Assembly (NCBI GenBank): GCA_900557315.1
Contig: USSI01000032.1
Span: forward strand, 1 to 10,018
Direction: 5' to 3'
DNA length: 10,018 nucleotides
Source of the DNA: an uncultured Butyricicoccus sp.
GTDB lineage: Bacteria; Bacillota; Clostridia; Oscillospirales; Butyricicoccaceae
The notes under the pieces: generated by a model
The model's database searches: none
What the model was told of the DNA's origin: nothing
Seen by the model: the letters and a program-made list of their open reading frames with translations, nothing else
Shown here: in pieces, positions 1 through 6,313 of the stretch
Layout of the letters: the number at the start of each line of letters is the position of its first letter
Position numbering within the stretch: position 1 is the stretch's first letter
Program-made: the position numbers and the translations under genes

Positions 1-1507
1 CCTTGAGCTCCTCGACGGTCAGGCTGTCGTCCGAGGGGACGACATACGCCGCCACAACCTCGCCGCGCAGCTTGTCCGGCATGCCGATGACCGCGCTCTC
101 CGCGACCTTGGGGTGCTCGTTCAGCACCGCCTCGATCTGGGTCGGGTAGATGTTTTCGCCCGCGGAGACGATCATGTCGTCCTTGCGGCCGGAGACCGTG
201 ACGAACTCGTTTTCGTCCCAGGTGCCCACGTCGCCCGTGTACAGCCAGCCCTTGTAGAACTTGGCTTTTGTCATTTCCTCATTGTTATAGTAGCAGAATG
301 CACTCTTCGCGGGGGAGGAAATGATGATCTCGCCCGGGGTCTCGCCGTCGCGCGGGACGGTCTCGTCCGGCTCGGCGTGCGCTCCATCCTCCCGGATGGC
401 GACCAGGCGCACGTCGTCGTCCGTGCACGAGCGACCGGCAGACCCTGCCATTTCGGGCAGGTCGAACGGGCGCAGGAAGGTGTTCCAGAAAGTCTCGGTC
501 GTGCCGTAGCCGTTGAAGATGTTGGGCGTCAGAAGCTGCATGTACTTCTCGCACGCGGCCTTTTCAAACGGCGCGCCCATGGTGACGATGCCGCGCAGTG
601 CGGACAGGTCGGCGGGCGTGCGCTCCTGCGTGCGCGCGAGCATCGCAATGATGGTCGGCACGCCGATCAGGAAGGAAATCTGGTACTTCTCCGCGTATTC
701 CAAGGCACGCTTGGGCGCGAAGTCGCGCAGGATGACCACTTCGCCGCCTGCGTACAGCGTCGGGCAGGGGCCGCCCGAGTGGATGCCGCCGCGGTGGAAC
801 CACGGGGTCATGTTCATGGTGCGGTCCAGGGGCCCGAGCGGGAAGTGCATCATCACGTCATGCGCGGAGAGCACCTCGTTAATATTGTTGATCGGCACGC
901 CCTTGGGGCGGTTGGTGGTACCCGAGGTATACAGCCGGGTGGTTTCATCGTAGATATGCGGGTCGAAGTCGATCGGGGGATCGGTTTCGGGCTGCATGGC
1001 AACATAGTCCTGATACCGTGTATGTCCCGCCGGAGCTTCGGCGCCGCCCTTGTAATCGACCATGATGACGGTCTGCGGCTTGTGTTCGCACAGATGGAGC
1101 GCGCCGCCGGACAGTTCGCCGAACTCGGCGTCGTAGACAAACGCCTTGGGGCGGCTGTCGTCGATCACGAGCGCGATCTCGCCCGCGCCCTGCCGGTAAT
1201 TGACCGGGCAGGCGATTGCGCCGACCTTATGCGCCGCCAGATAGCAGAATACGAACTCAGGAGAGTTGAGCAGGGCAAACATCACCACGTCGTTTTTCCC
1301 TATGCCATCCGCGCGAAGCGCATGCGCCAGGCGGTTTGCCTCGGCGTTCAGTTCCTGATAGGTCCAGCGGCGGCCGGAAAGCGGGTCGTGCAGCGCGGGG
1401 CGCGTGCCAAAACGCGATACGTTGCGCAGGAAACCGTTTAAGTAGGTAAAGCGCGTCTCGAACGTATCACGGAACATGGAGACATCATAGGTATATTCGT
1501 GTTGCAA
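1..1507 (-). CDS. Acyl-CoA synthetase (AMP-forming), C-terminus cut by window edge
   Basis: Class I adenylate-forming enzyme that would activate a carboxylic acid (probably a fatty acid) to acyl-AMP and then to acyl-CoA in the cytoplasm. The reading frame stays open to base 1. The motifs appear in the expected order: the P-loop-like TSGTTNRPKG near residue 191, GYGTTET near 331, YTGDVG near 420 and GRKDDMIVSAGENIYPTQIE near 437. About 502 codons are present. The family is usually 510-560 aa, so only the end of the C-terminal lid, with the catalytic lysine, is missing. I chose the TTG at 1507 because GAGG (1519-1516) lies 8 nt upstream and the first ATG (1477) has no comparable site. The SD overlaps the stop codon of the upstream FabF-like gene, which suggests translational coupling and one operon. 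The exact substrate cannot be read from the sequence. The N in place of the usual G in TSGTTG is a mild deviation. Confidence 0.9.
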   Translation of the reverse strand, partial: MQHEYTYDVSMFRDTFETRFTYLNGFLRNVSRFGTRPALHDPLSGRRWTYQELNAEANRLAHALRADGIGKNDVVMFALLNSPEFVFCYLAAHKVGAIACPVNYRQGAGEIALVIDDSRPKAFVYDAEFGELSGGALHLCEHKPQTVIMVDYKGGAEAPAGHTRYQDYVAMQPETDPPIDFDPHIYDETTRLYTSGTTNRPKGVPINNINEVLSAHDVMMHFPLGPLDRTMNMTPWFHRGGIHSGGPCPTLYAGGEVVILRDFAPKRALEYAEKYQISFLIGVPTIIAMLARTQERTPADLSALRGIVTMGAPFEKAACEKYMQLLTPNIFNGYGTTETFWNTFLRPFDLPEMAGSAGRSCTDDDVRLVAIREDGAHAEPDETVPRDGETPGEIIISSPAKSAFCYYNNEEMTKAKFYKGWLYTGDVGTWDENEFVTVSGRKDDMIVSAGENIYPTQIEAVLNEHPKVAESAVIGMPDKLRGEVVAAYVVPSDDSLTVEELK

Positions 1508-1517
1508 AAAGTTCGCC

Positions 1518-2753
1518 TCATTTCTGGTAACGGGAAAGGATGATGCTGGAGTTCTGTCCGCCAAACCCGAGCGAATTGCTCATAGCGGCAGAAATATCCG
1601 CCTTCCGTGCGGTATTCGGTACATAATCAAGGTCGCAGTCCGGGTCGGGGGTATCGAGATGCAGGGTGGGCGGCAGGATGCCGTCCTGGATGGCCTTGAT
1701 GCAGGCGATCGCCTCGGTCAGGCCGCCCGCGCCCATCAGATGCCCGGTCGCGGACTTGGTCGCGGAGACCGGCGGCGCGGATTCGCGTCCGCCGAACACC
1801 GCCTTGATGGCGAGCGTTTCCGCCTTGTCGCCCAGCGGGGTAGAGGTGCCGTGGGCGTTGATATAGCCGATGTCGGAAGGCTGCATACCCGCCCGCGCAA
1901 GCGCGCGCTGCATACAGGCCGCCGCGCCCGTGCCGTCCGGGCAGGGAGCGGTGACATGGTGGGCGTCCGAGGTGTTGGCGTAGCCCGCGAGAACCGCGTG
2001 GATCGTTGCGCCGCGCGCGAGCGCGTGCTCCTCGGTTTCAATGACCAGCGCGCCGCCGCCTTCGCCGATTACAAAGCCGTCGCGGTCCAGGTCGAACGGC
2101 CGGCAGGCGTGTTCAGGATCGTCGTTGCGGCGGGACAGCGCCTTGGCCTGCGACAGGCCGGATACCACGATCGGGCACAGGATGCTCTCGCCGCCGACCG
2201 CGAGCACCGCGTCGGCCTCGCCGGTCCGGAGCAGCATGGCTGCGGTCATCATTGCGTCGCCGCCCGCCGAGCAGGCGGTGTTGAGCGTCAGGCTCGGGCC
2301 GTGGATGCCGTGCGCGATGGCGATCTGCGCCGCGGCAATATTGCCGATGGTCATGGGCACAAAGCGCGGGCCGACGCGGTGGCCCGCGTCAAACGCGGCC
2401 TGCGTCTGTGCGACCGTGGTCACACCGTCCATCGCCGTGCCCATCACGATGCCGATGCGGTCGGATTCGTCTTCGACCGGGAGGGCGCTGTCCGCAAGCG
2501 CCTCTTCCGCCGCGGCGAAGGCAAACTGCATGAACGGGTCCATCGTGCGCGCGAGGGTTTTCGGCATAAAGGCGGTGGGATCGAAATCCTTCAGTTCCGC
2601 CGCGATCTGTACCGGCAGCCCGGATGCGTCAAAGCGTGTGATCGGTCCGACGCCGCATTTCCCCTCGGTCAGCGCGCGCCAATATTCGTTCACCCCGATC
2701 CCGATCGGCGTAACCGCCCCCATACCTGTGATGACTAAAGTTTTCTCTTTCAT
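1518..2753 (-). CDS. fabF: Beta-ketoacyl-ACP synthase II (FabF-like)
   Basis: Condensing enzyme of type II fatty acid synthesis: decarboxylative Claisen condensation of malonyl-ACP with an acyl-enzyme. From the ATG at 2753 the protein is 411 aa, the normal FabF length, with the complete Cys-His-His set: C161 in NTACSAGG, H301 in NAHGTSTPLGD and H338 in SATGHLMGAGG, plus the conserved K333. The C-terminal glycine-rich loop (SLGFGGQN) is also present. An ATG 54 bases upstream is in frame, but the residues it would add (MFTAFYAGC...) are not family-like, and GGGGA sits at the right distance from 2753. The gene stands apart from a full fab cluster and is paired only with the acyl-CoA synthetase downstream. 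It may therefore be a secondary synthase that modifies or salvages a special acyl chain rather than the housekeeping copy. The family call is secure; the specific role is inference. Confidence 0.93.
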   Translation of the reverse strand: MKEKTLVITGMGAVTPIGIGVNEYWRALTEGKCGVGPITRFDASGLPVQIAAELKDFDPTAFMPKTLARTMDPFMQFAFAAAEEALADSALPVEDESDRIGIVMGTAMDGVTTVAQTQAAFDAGHRVGPRFVPMTIGNIAAAQIAIAHGIHGPSLTLNTACSAGGDAMMTAAMLLRTGEADAVLAVGGESILCPIVVSGLSQAKALSRRNDDPEHACRPFDLDRDGFVIGEGGGALVIETEEHALARGATIHAVLAGYANTSDAHHVTAPCPDGTGAAACMQRALARAGMQPSDIGYINAHGTSTPLGDKAETLAIKAVFGGRESAPPVSATKSATGHLMGAGGLTEAIACIKAIQDGILPPTLHLDTPDPDCDLDYVPNTARKADISAAMSNSLGFGGQNSSIILSRYQK

Positions 2754-2804
2754 GCCGGTTCCCCATTTATTTGTGATTTTACAGCCTGCATAAAACGCCG
2801 TAAA

Positions 2805-2821
2805 CAATTCTTTAATAATTG
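2805..2821. repeat. 17-bp inverted repeat upstream of the FabF-like gene
   Basis: CAATT and AATTG flank 7 bases (CTTTAAT). The repeat lies directly downstream of the proximal candidate promoter (2828-2833), where a repressor could bind. It does not resemble the FapR consensus as I know it. The arms are short and AT-rich, so chance is possible. Confidence 0.25.
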
Positions 2822-2827
2822 CTCCCC

Positions 2828-2856
2828 ATTATAACACGGCGGCAAGCAAAAAGAAA
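2828..2856 (-). promoter_or_regulatory. Candidate proximal promoter of fabF-acyl-CoA synthetase pair
   Basis: On the minus strand a perfect TATAAT -10 (2833-2828) stands 75 bp upstream of the FabF start codon. The -35 at 17-bp spacing is poor (TTTCTT, 2856-2851). It reads toward the FabF-like gene. Confidence 0.4.
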
Positions 2857-2930
2857 AGCTGAAAACTCACCAAAATCCTGCCGCATATCGGGCAGTTAAT
2901 GCGCTATCAGCATAATAAATTTTACAATAC

Positions 2931-2959
2931 ATTATACCAGAAAAGTTGAAAAAGTAAAA
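2931..2959 (-). promoter_or_regulatory. Candidate distal extended -10 promoter of fabF-acyl-CoA synthetase pair
   Basis: On the minus strand TGGTATAAT forms an extended -10 (TATAAT at 2936-2931). A weak TTTTAC lies at -35 (2959-2954) with a 17-bp spacer. A transcript from here would have a leader of about 170 nt. It lies just past the cotJC terminator, so it gives the pair independent expression. Confidence 0.45.
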
Positions 2960-2993
2960 GTACATTCGGCCGCAAAATGTGCAAAAAGTGTGC

Positions 2994-3029
2994 AAAAAAA
3001 CCAGCCTCCCCTGTTAAAGCGGAGGCTGG
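2994..3029 (-). terminator. Intrinsic terminator of cotJC
   Basis: On the minus strand a 9-bp perfect stem (CCAGCCTCC / GGAGGCTGG at the 3029-3021 and 3009-3001 arms) with an 11-nt loop is followed by seven T residues. It starts 11 bases after the cotJC stop codon. Confidence 0.92.
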
Positions 3030-3039
3030 AAACGGCAGG

Positions 3040-3645
3040 TCAGGCCGGATCTTCAGTTGTTTTGGCGGGGGCGGCAGCCGCTGCACTGTCCAGCGGCGGC
3101 AGTTTGGGCGCCCAGGTTTTTTCCGGCGGGCGGATGTCGATCGCCGGGTTGAAGGCGTAGTAGTTCTTCGCGTCCAGATTTTCCTGCACTACGCGGAGCG
3201 CATCGCCGAAGCGCTGGAAGTGCACGATTTCACGCGCGCGCAGGAACTTGAGCGGCTCGCGGACGTCCGGGTTGTCGATCAGCCGGAGCAGGTTGTCGTA
3301 GGTGGTGCGGGCTTTCTGCTCTGCCGCCATATCCTCAAACAGGTCGGTGATCGGGTCGCCCTTGGACTGGAAGGTCATTGCGCTCCAGGGCGTGCCGGAG
3401 GCGAACTGAGGGTAGATACCCGTGGTATGATCGACAAAGTAGGTATCAAAGCCACCCTCCTTGATCTGTTCAGGCGTCAGGTTGCGCGTGAGCTGGTAGA
3501 CGATGGCGGAGATCATTTCCATATGCGCCAGCTCCTCCGTGCCGATGTCGGTCAGGATCGCCTTGCATTCCTTATACGGCATGGCATAGCGCTGGTTGAG
3601 GTAGCGCATGGAGGCGCCGAGTTCACCGTCCGGCCCGCCTAATTG
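3040..3645 (-). pseudogene. cotJC: CotJC spore-coat manganese-catalase-like protein, 3' fragment interrupted by the element
   Basis: Mn-catalase-like protein of the CotJC family, found in the inner spore coat. The fragment reads QLGGPDGELGASMRYLNQRY and continues through TDIGTEELAHMEMI, DMAAEQKAR and REIVHFQRF to a Pro/Ala-rich tail ending in TEDPA. The positions equivalent to the five di-manganese ligands of Mn-catalases (Glu in PDGEL, Glu and His in EELAH, Glu in AAEQKA, His in IVHFQ) all appear to be kept. What is missing is the first ~35 codons, including the usual start and the W/YEKxxQYPV-type N-terminus. Upstream of CAA-TTA-GGC the frame continues only ten codons to the TAA that ends the recombinase gene, and those codons encode the terminator hairpin. 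An ATG at 3609 could start a shorter product but has no good SD and would lose the first ligand. The other piece is predicted at the far end of the element. Confidence 0.85.
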
Positions 3646-3648
3646 TAA
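3625..3648. other. Probable attachment-site junction (attL/attR) within cotJC
   Basis: Family homology changes here from CotJC codons (GGPDGEL, from 3639 downward) to the recombinase terminator and stop codon (3649-3678). Large serine recombinases usually sit next to one end of their element, and their cores are only a few bases long. The exact crossover bases cannot be fixed without the other end or an uninterrupted allele. Confidence 0.5.
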
Positions 3649-3674
3649 AAGCAGATAGCGGATGCTATCTGCTT
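3646..3674 (-). terminator. Terminator of the serine recombinase gene
   Basis: A perfect inverted repeat with 11-bp arms (AAGCAGATAGC) and a 4-base loop begins one base after the recombinase stop codon. On the minus strand it is followed by TTTT. The T-run is short, but position and stem support termination just before the cotJC junction. A perfect palindrome is not expected in an attL/attR site, which joins two different half-sites. Confidence 0.65.
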
Positions 3675-3675
3675 C

Positions 3676-5145
3676 TTATACATAATATTGTATCACAAAA
3701 TCGCTATTCTTGCGATCAAAAATGATGGATCGGACGAACCCGCGCAGGATCTCATTTTGCTCGGCTGGATCTCCGTCCGGATCTTTTAGCTTTTCAAGGT
3801 CAGCCGCGTGGGCGGCAGCGAAATCGGCCGGGGAGATTGGTTCTGCCGGAGGCGGCGCGCTGTCCCGCAGCGTGGCGATGCGCTGCTCGATAGCGGCCTT
3901 GCGCTGGCGGTATTCCTCCAGTGTGTCCACGCCGGCCTCGTATGCCTCGCGGATGCGCTCGAGCTTCTGTTCCTCACGGGAAATCTGCCGGGCAATCAGC
4001 TCCGCGCTGTTGTCGCTTTGGAGTCGCTGACCGTCTGCGGACAGGATCCCGAAGTCCAGCTGACGGAAATCATCGGTGATCTGCTTAAGCACTGCGTCGG
4101 TGAGCTTTGTAATTTGGATGCCGTGCGACTCCGGACAGCGGCCTTTGGCATAGTTGTGGCATTGCAGAGACGGTCCACCCTTTCTGTCGTGGTGGCTTTT
4201 CATCCTGCTGAGCGTCGCGCCGCAGCACGAGCAGCGCACCAGCCCTTTGAGTGCAAATGGCTTGCCATCTTCCCGAGAGTAGCGACCGTAGCGCCGCTCT
4301 CTCTCATCCAGTAGGGCTTGCGCCTGATCGTACAGCTCGCGCGATATCAGTGGCTCGTGCCCGCCGTCGATGGTGATGGTATCAGGATTATCCCACACAC
4401 GGCGTGTGCGGCCGGTGGGTGTCCAGCGCACTTTACCAATGTAGACAGGGTTACGCAGGATATATTTTACACCGCGATTTTCGATCGGGTTGCCGAACCT
4501 GGTTCGCACGCCGAGCGCGGTCAGCTCGTGCGAGATCTGCAGCAGGCCGCGGCCGCCGACAAAGTCCTCATAGATCTTGCGCACGATGGGCGCGGTATCA
4601 GGGTCGGGGACATACGCGCCGTCCTGCATGCGGTAGCCGATCGGCGCGTAGGTGTTGGGCCGTCCGGCCTTGGCGCGCTGGGTCATGCCGCGGCGGACTT
4701 CCTCAGCGAGGTTGATCGAGTAGTATTCGTCCATCGCTTCGATCATGGCTTCGATGAGGATGGACATTTTGTCCTCACCGATCGGCTCGGAGACCGACAC
4801 GACCTCGATGCCCAGGTCGCGGCGCAGCATGGATTTATACAGGATGCTGTCCTCGCGCGAGCGGGCGAAGCGGCTGAACTTCCAGAGCAGCACCACGTCA
4901 AACGGCTTGGGCTTGCACTTGGCGGTGCCGATCATGCGGTTAAACTCGGTGCGCTTTTTGGTAGAGCGGCCGCTGCGGCCCTCTTCCTCCATGAAGATGT
5001 ATTCTTCGGGGATGATGATGCCGTTTGCCTTGGCGTAGGCTTGGATCTTCTCCAGCTGGGATTCGGGCGAGTATTCCAGCTGGTCGTCGGTCGATACGCG
5101 GATGTAAGCTGCGCCGATACGCAGCTCGGGGGTAGGGGATGGCAT
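3676..5145 (-). CDS. Large serine recombinase / phage integrase
   Basis: Site-specific recombinase expected to integrate and excise the element by a phosphoserine mechanism. It has 489 aa. Domains: resolvase catalytic domain 8-155 with nucleophile S18 in YIRVSTDDQ and conserved R16, R92 and R95 (LWKFSRFARS); recombinase DNA-binding domain about 165-285; zinc ribbon with C305, C308, C329 and C337; coiled coil about 380-428; and a short C-terminal beta segment ending FVIQYYV. The ATG at 5145 has AAAGGAGG 7 bases upstream. An in-frame ATG at 5277 would add 44 unlike residues and read through the upstream terminator, so I rejected it. The gene is the last one before the cotJC junction, with its 3' end toward the site. 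It has its own promoter with a LexA box. Excision normally also needs a recombination directionality factor; none is recognisable here. Confidence 0.95.
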   Translation of the reverse strand: MPSPTPELRIGAAYIRVSTDDQLEYSPESQLEKIQAYAKANGIIIPEEYIFMEEEGRSGRSTKKRTEFNRMIGTAKCKPKPFDVVLLWKFSRFARSREDSILYKSMLRRDLGIEVVSVSEPIGEDKMSILIEAMIEAMDEYYSINLAEEVRRGMTQRAKAGRPNTYAPIGYRMQDGAYVPDPDTAPIVRKIYEDFVGGRGLLQISHELTALGVRTRFGNPIENRGVKYILRNPVYIGKVRWTPTGRTRRVWDNPDTITIDGGHEPLISRELYDQAQALLDERERRYGRYSREDGKPFALKGLVRCSCCGATLSRMKSHHDRKGGPSLQCHNYAKGRCPESHGIQITKLTDAVLKQITDDFRQLDFGILSADGQRLQSDNSAELIARQISREEQKLERIREAYEAGVDTLEEYRQRKAAIEQRIATLRDSAPPPAEPISPADFAAAHAADLEKLKDPDGDPAEQNEILRGFVRSIIFDRKNSDFVIQYYV

Positions 5146-5173
5146 AGGGCAGCCTCCTTTCTTGTCAGATTTT

Positions 5174-5187
5174 AGAACATTTGTTCG
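5174..5187 (-). promoter_or_regulatory. LexA (SOS) box upstream of the recombinase
   Basis: On the minus strand CGAACAAATGTTCT matches the Gram-positive LexA consensus CGAACRNRYGTTYG at 13 of 14 positions. It lies directly downstream of a TATAAA -10 candidate (5194-5189), covering the expected start of transcription, and 28 bases before the start codon. This predicts repression by LexA and induction on DNA damage. Confidence 0.75.
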
Positions 5188-5188
5188 A

Positions 5189-5194
5189 TTTATA
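5189..5194 (-). promoter_or_regulatory. Candidate -10 of the recombinase promoter
   Basis: TATAAA on the minus strand, 43 bases upstream of the start codon. No good -35 is seen at 17 bp, where the T-run and stem of the upstream terminator lie. I saw no SigE- or SigK-like pattern, so expression specific to the sporulating mother cell is not supported by what I can read. Confidence 0.45.
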
Positions 5195-5201
5195 GGGGTG
5201 T

Positions 5202-5244
5202 AAAAATGCAGACCACAGCGGAACGGTGTTCGGTTGTGGTCTGC
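5202..5244 (-). terminator. Intrinsic terminator after the BRCT gene
   Basis: On the minus strand a 10-bp perfect stem (GCAGACCACA / TGTGGTCTGC) is followed by ATTTTTA. It begins 7 bases after the BRCT gene stop codon and separates the lysogeny operon from the recombinase unit. The loop contains GAAC and GTTC, which may pair further. Confidence 0.85.
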
Positions 5245-5245
5245 T
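5226..5245. repeat. 20-bp direct repeat, copy 1
   Basis: Identical at 19 of 20 positions to 6284-6303 (GTGTTCGGTTGTGG then T or G then CTGCT). This copy forms one arm of the terminator after the BRCT gene; the other lies just after the lipoprotein gene. Probably a duplicated 3'-end segment. Confidence 0.6.
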
Positions 5246-5251
5246 GGTGTG

Positions 5252-6160
5252 TCATTCGATTCCCGCTTCAGCATCATCTACGGCATCCCAAAAATCATTT
5301 TCATTGACGATCATAACATGGGCACCTTGCTTGCGCAGGTTCATGGCTTCTTCGATCTTTCGACCATAGCAGGCATACGCCCAACACGGATTGCCGGAAT
5401 TGCCGACAACTAGATAATCTGTTTTACTGGAAACAGATTTTTTCGCCTTACCGCCAAGCTCGGTTACTTTCTCAAGTAAATCCTTCCGTTGGCCGCGGTT
5501 GAATTCGCCGGTGAAGCAGAATGCTTTGTCTTGGAAGGTGATCTCAGGACAGGACGCACAAATGCCGGAAACGCAGTATAGCTCACGCAGATTGACGTAC
5601 TCCTGCTCGGTAAGGTTCAGAGAGTCTTTGAACTCAATAATCGTGCTAAGAAAAGCCAGCAAAGTATTGCGTTCGTCTCCCGTTATTTTGCGATCTGCCA
5701 TGATGGAAGAAAGCAAGCTGTTGATCTCATCAAAGGGGTATGTACCAGCCAAAAAGTCGTTGGCGTTGATCCATGAATACAAAGCTTTGATTTCTGCATC
5801 GCCTAATTCATTGTCGGCCATCATACCGTGGATCATGCCAGCAAGGAACTGGATCGACGAGGTGATTTCATCGTAATACTTTCCGCTGGATGCAAAGCTG
5901 CTGCATACCCATAAAATATCCTTTGCTTCTTCCTCGGTAATCATACTATCAGCGCATGCATTTTCAACAATCGGGAGGATTTCGGAAAAGGGATGCCTGT
6001 TGCGCAGCGGCTCATGTAGCGAGCACCAGTGCGCAAGCTCTGCAATTTCATCGGATTGCACGGTTGTGTCGGTGGAAATGCCCGCGACAATGCCGCGCAA
6101 TGTATTGATGGCCTTGTGCAATTCAGCTGGACCGGTGAACAAACGATAATCCTGTTCCAT
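5252..6160 (-). CDS. TerB-like-repeat and BRCT domain protein
   Basis: 302 aa, cytoplasmic, function unknown. The C-terminus (about 207-296) is a BRCT domain: FQDKAFCFTGEF, then KVTELGGKAKKSVSSKTDYLVVG and an EAMNLRKQGAHVMIVNENDF end, as in NAD-dependent ligases and exonuclease-linked BRCTs. The N-terminal 200 residues are helical, with four repeats of a pattern seen in TerB-like domains, a short acidic turn before a helix: DTTVQSDEI near 31, DSMITEEEA near 71, DNELGDAEI near 116 and DRKITGDER near 156. I chose the ATG at 6160 because it has GGGGGGA 8 bases upstream. An in-frame ATG at 6307 would read across the candidate RNA on the other strand. The gene sits in a lysogenic operon-like position, repressor-lipoprotein-BRCT, ending at a terminator, so it may serve the lysogen (DNA-end binding, defence or superinfection exclusion). 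That role is inference only. Confidence 0.82.
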   Translation of the reverse strand: MEQDYRLFTGPAELHKAINTLRGIVAGISTDTTVQSDEIAELAHWCSLHEPLRNRHPFSEILPIVENACADSMITEEEAKDILWVCSSFASSGKYYDEITSSIQFLAGMIHGMMADNELGDAEIKALYSWINANDFLAGTYPFDEINSLLSSIMADRKITGDERNTLLAFLSTIIEFKDSLNLTEQEYVNLRELYCVSGICASCPEITFQDKAFCFTGEFNRGQRKDLLEKVTELGGKAKKSVSSKTDYLVVGNSGNPCWAYACYGRKIEEAMNLRKQGAHVMIVNENDFWDAVDDAEAGIE

Positions 6161-6180
6161 AAGATATTCCCCCCTACGGA

Positions 6181-6208
6181 TTGACAAAATTAGCCAATCT
6201 TGTATAAT
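6181..6208 (+). promoter_or_regulatory. Consensus sigma-A promoter of a short plus-strand transcript
   Basis: TTGACA and TATAAT are both perfect, with a 16-bp spacer. It points away from the BRCT gene toward the terminator at 6243-6281. No convincing ORF follows it. Confidence 0.75.
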
Positions 6209-6214
6209 GTTGTT

Positions 6215-6281
6215 GGAGGATAGTGTGTAACACTCCACTTTTGCCCGTTCCGGTGCGTCACCACTGGGGCGGGCGCTTTTT
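6215..6281 (+). ncRNA. Candidate ~67-nt small RNA between the BRCT and lipoprotein genes
   Basis: A consensus promoter predicts a start near 6215. The RNA would have a small 5' hairpin (AGTGT / ACACT, 6222-6234, loop GTA). It would end in an intrinsic terminator: a 13-bp stem (6243-6255 with 6262-6274) with three G-U pairs, then GC and five T. The G-U pairs exist only in the plus-strand RNA, so the hairpin is directional. A GTG-started 36-codon frame at 6223 exists but lies only 3 bases after GGAGG, too close for normal initiation. The RNA would be antisense to the leader of the BRCT gene if that gene is read through from upstream. Family unknown. Confidence 0.55.
6243..6281 (+). terminator. 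Terminator of the small plus-strand RNA
   Basis: Continuous 13-bp stem with U-G pairs and a 6-nt loop, followed by GCTTTTT. On the minus strand the G-U pairs become A-C mismatches and no T-run follows, so it should not stop lysogeny-operon transcription. Confidence 0.75.
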
Positions 6282-6283
6282 AT

Positions 6284-6303
6284 GTGTTCGGTTGTGGGCT
6301 GCT
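6284..6303. repeat. 20-bp direct repeat, copy 2
   Basis: Partner of 5226-5245, with one mismatch. It lies between the small-RNA terminator and the lipoprotein stop codon. Here the complementary arm that makes copy 1 a terminator is absent. Confidence 0.6.
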
Positions 6304-6313
6304 CCAATTAAAC

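Noticed and set aside
113..1441. Long plus-strand open frame of 442 codons
   Set aside because: Shadow of the acyl-CoA synthetase on the other strand in GC-rich DNA; no SD and no family motifs.
1659..2738. Long plus-strand open frame opposite the FabF-like gene
   Set aside because: Arg/Ala/Gly-rich shadow of a gene with an intact catalytic set.
3649..3674. 26-bp perfect inverted repeat as the recombinase crossover site
   Set aside because: A joined attL/attR contains two unlike half-sites, so a perfect palindrome is unexpected. Position right after the stop codon and the following T residues fit a terminator better.
3646..3678. Readthrough fusion of the recombinase with the in-frame cotJC remainder
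   Set aside because: The recombinase TAA is in frame with cotJC, but a one-in-three coincidence is enough. A terminator hairpin follows and no readthrough context is seen.
4318..5175. Plus-strand frame of 285 codons opposite the recombinase
   Set aside because: Shadow frame; no SD and no recognisable domain.
5218..5234. GAAC and GTTC near 5222-5231, resembling a further LexA box
   Set aside because: The half-sites are 3 bases apart, not 4, and lie in the loop of the terminator hairpin.
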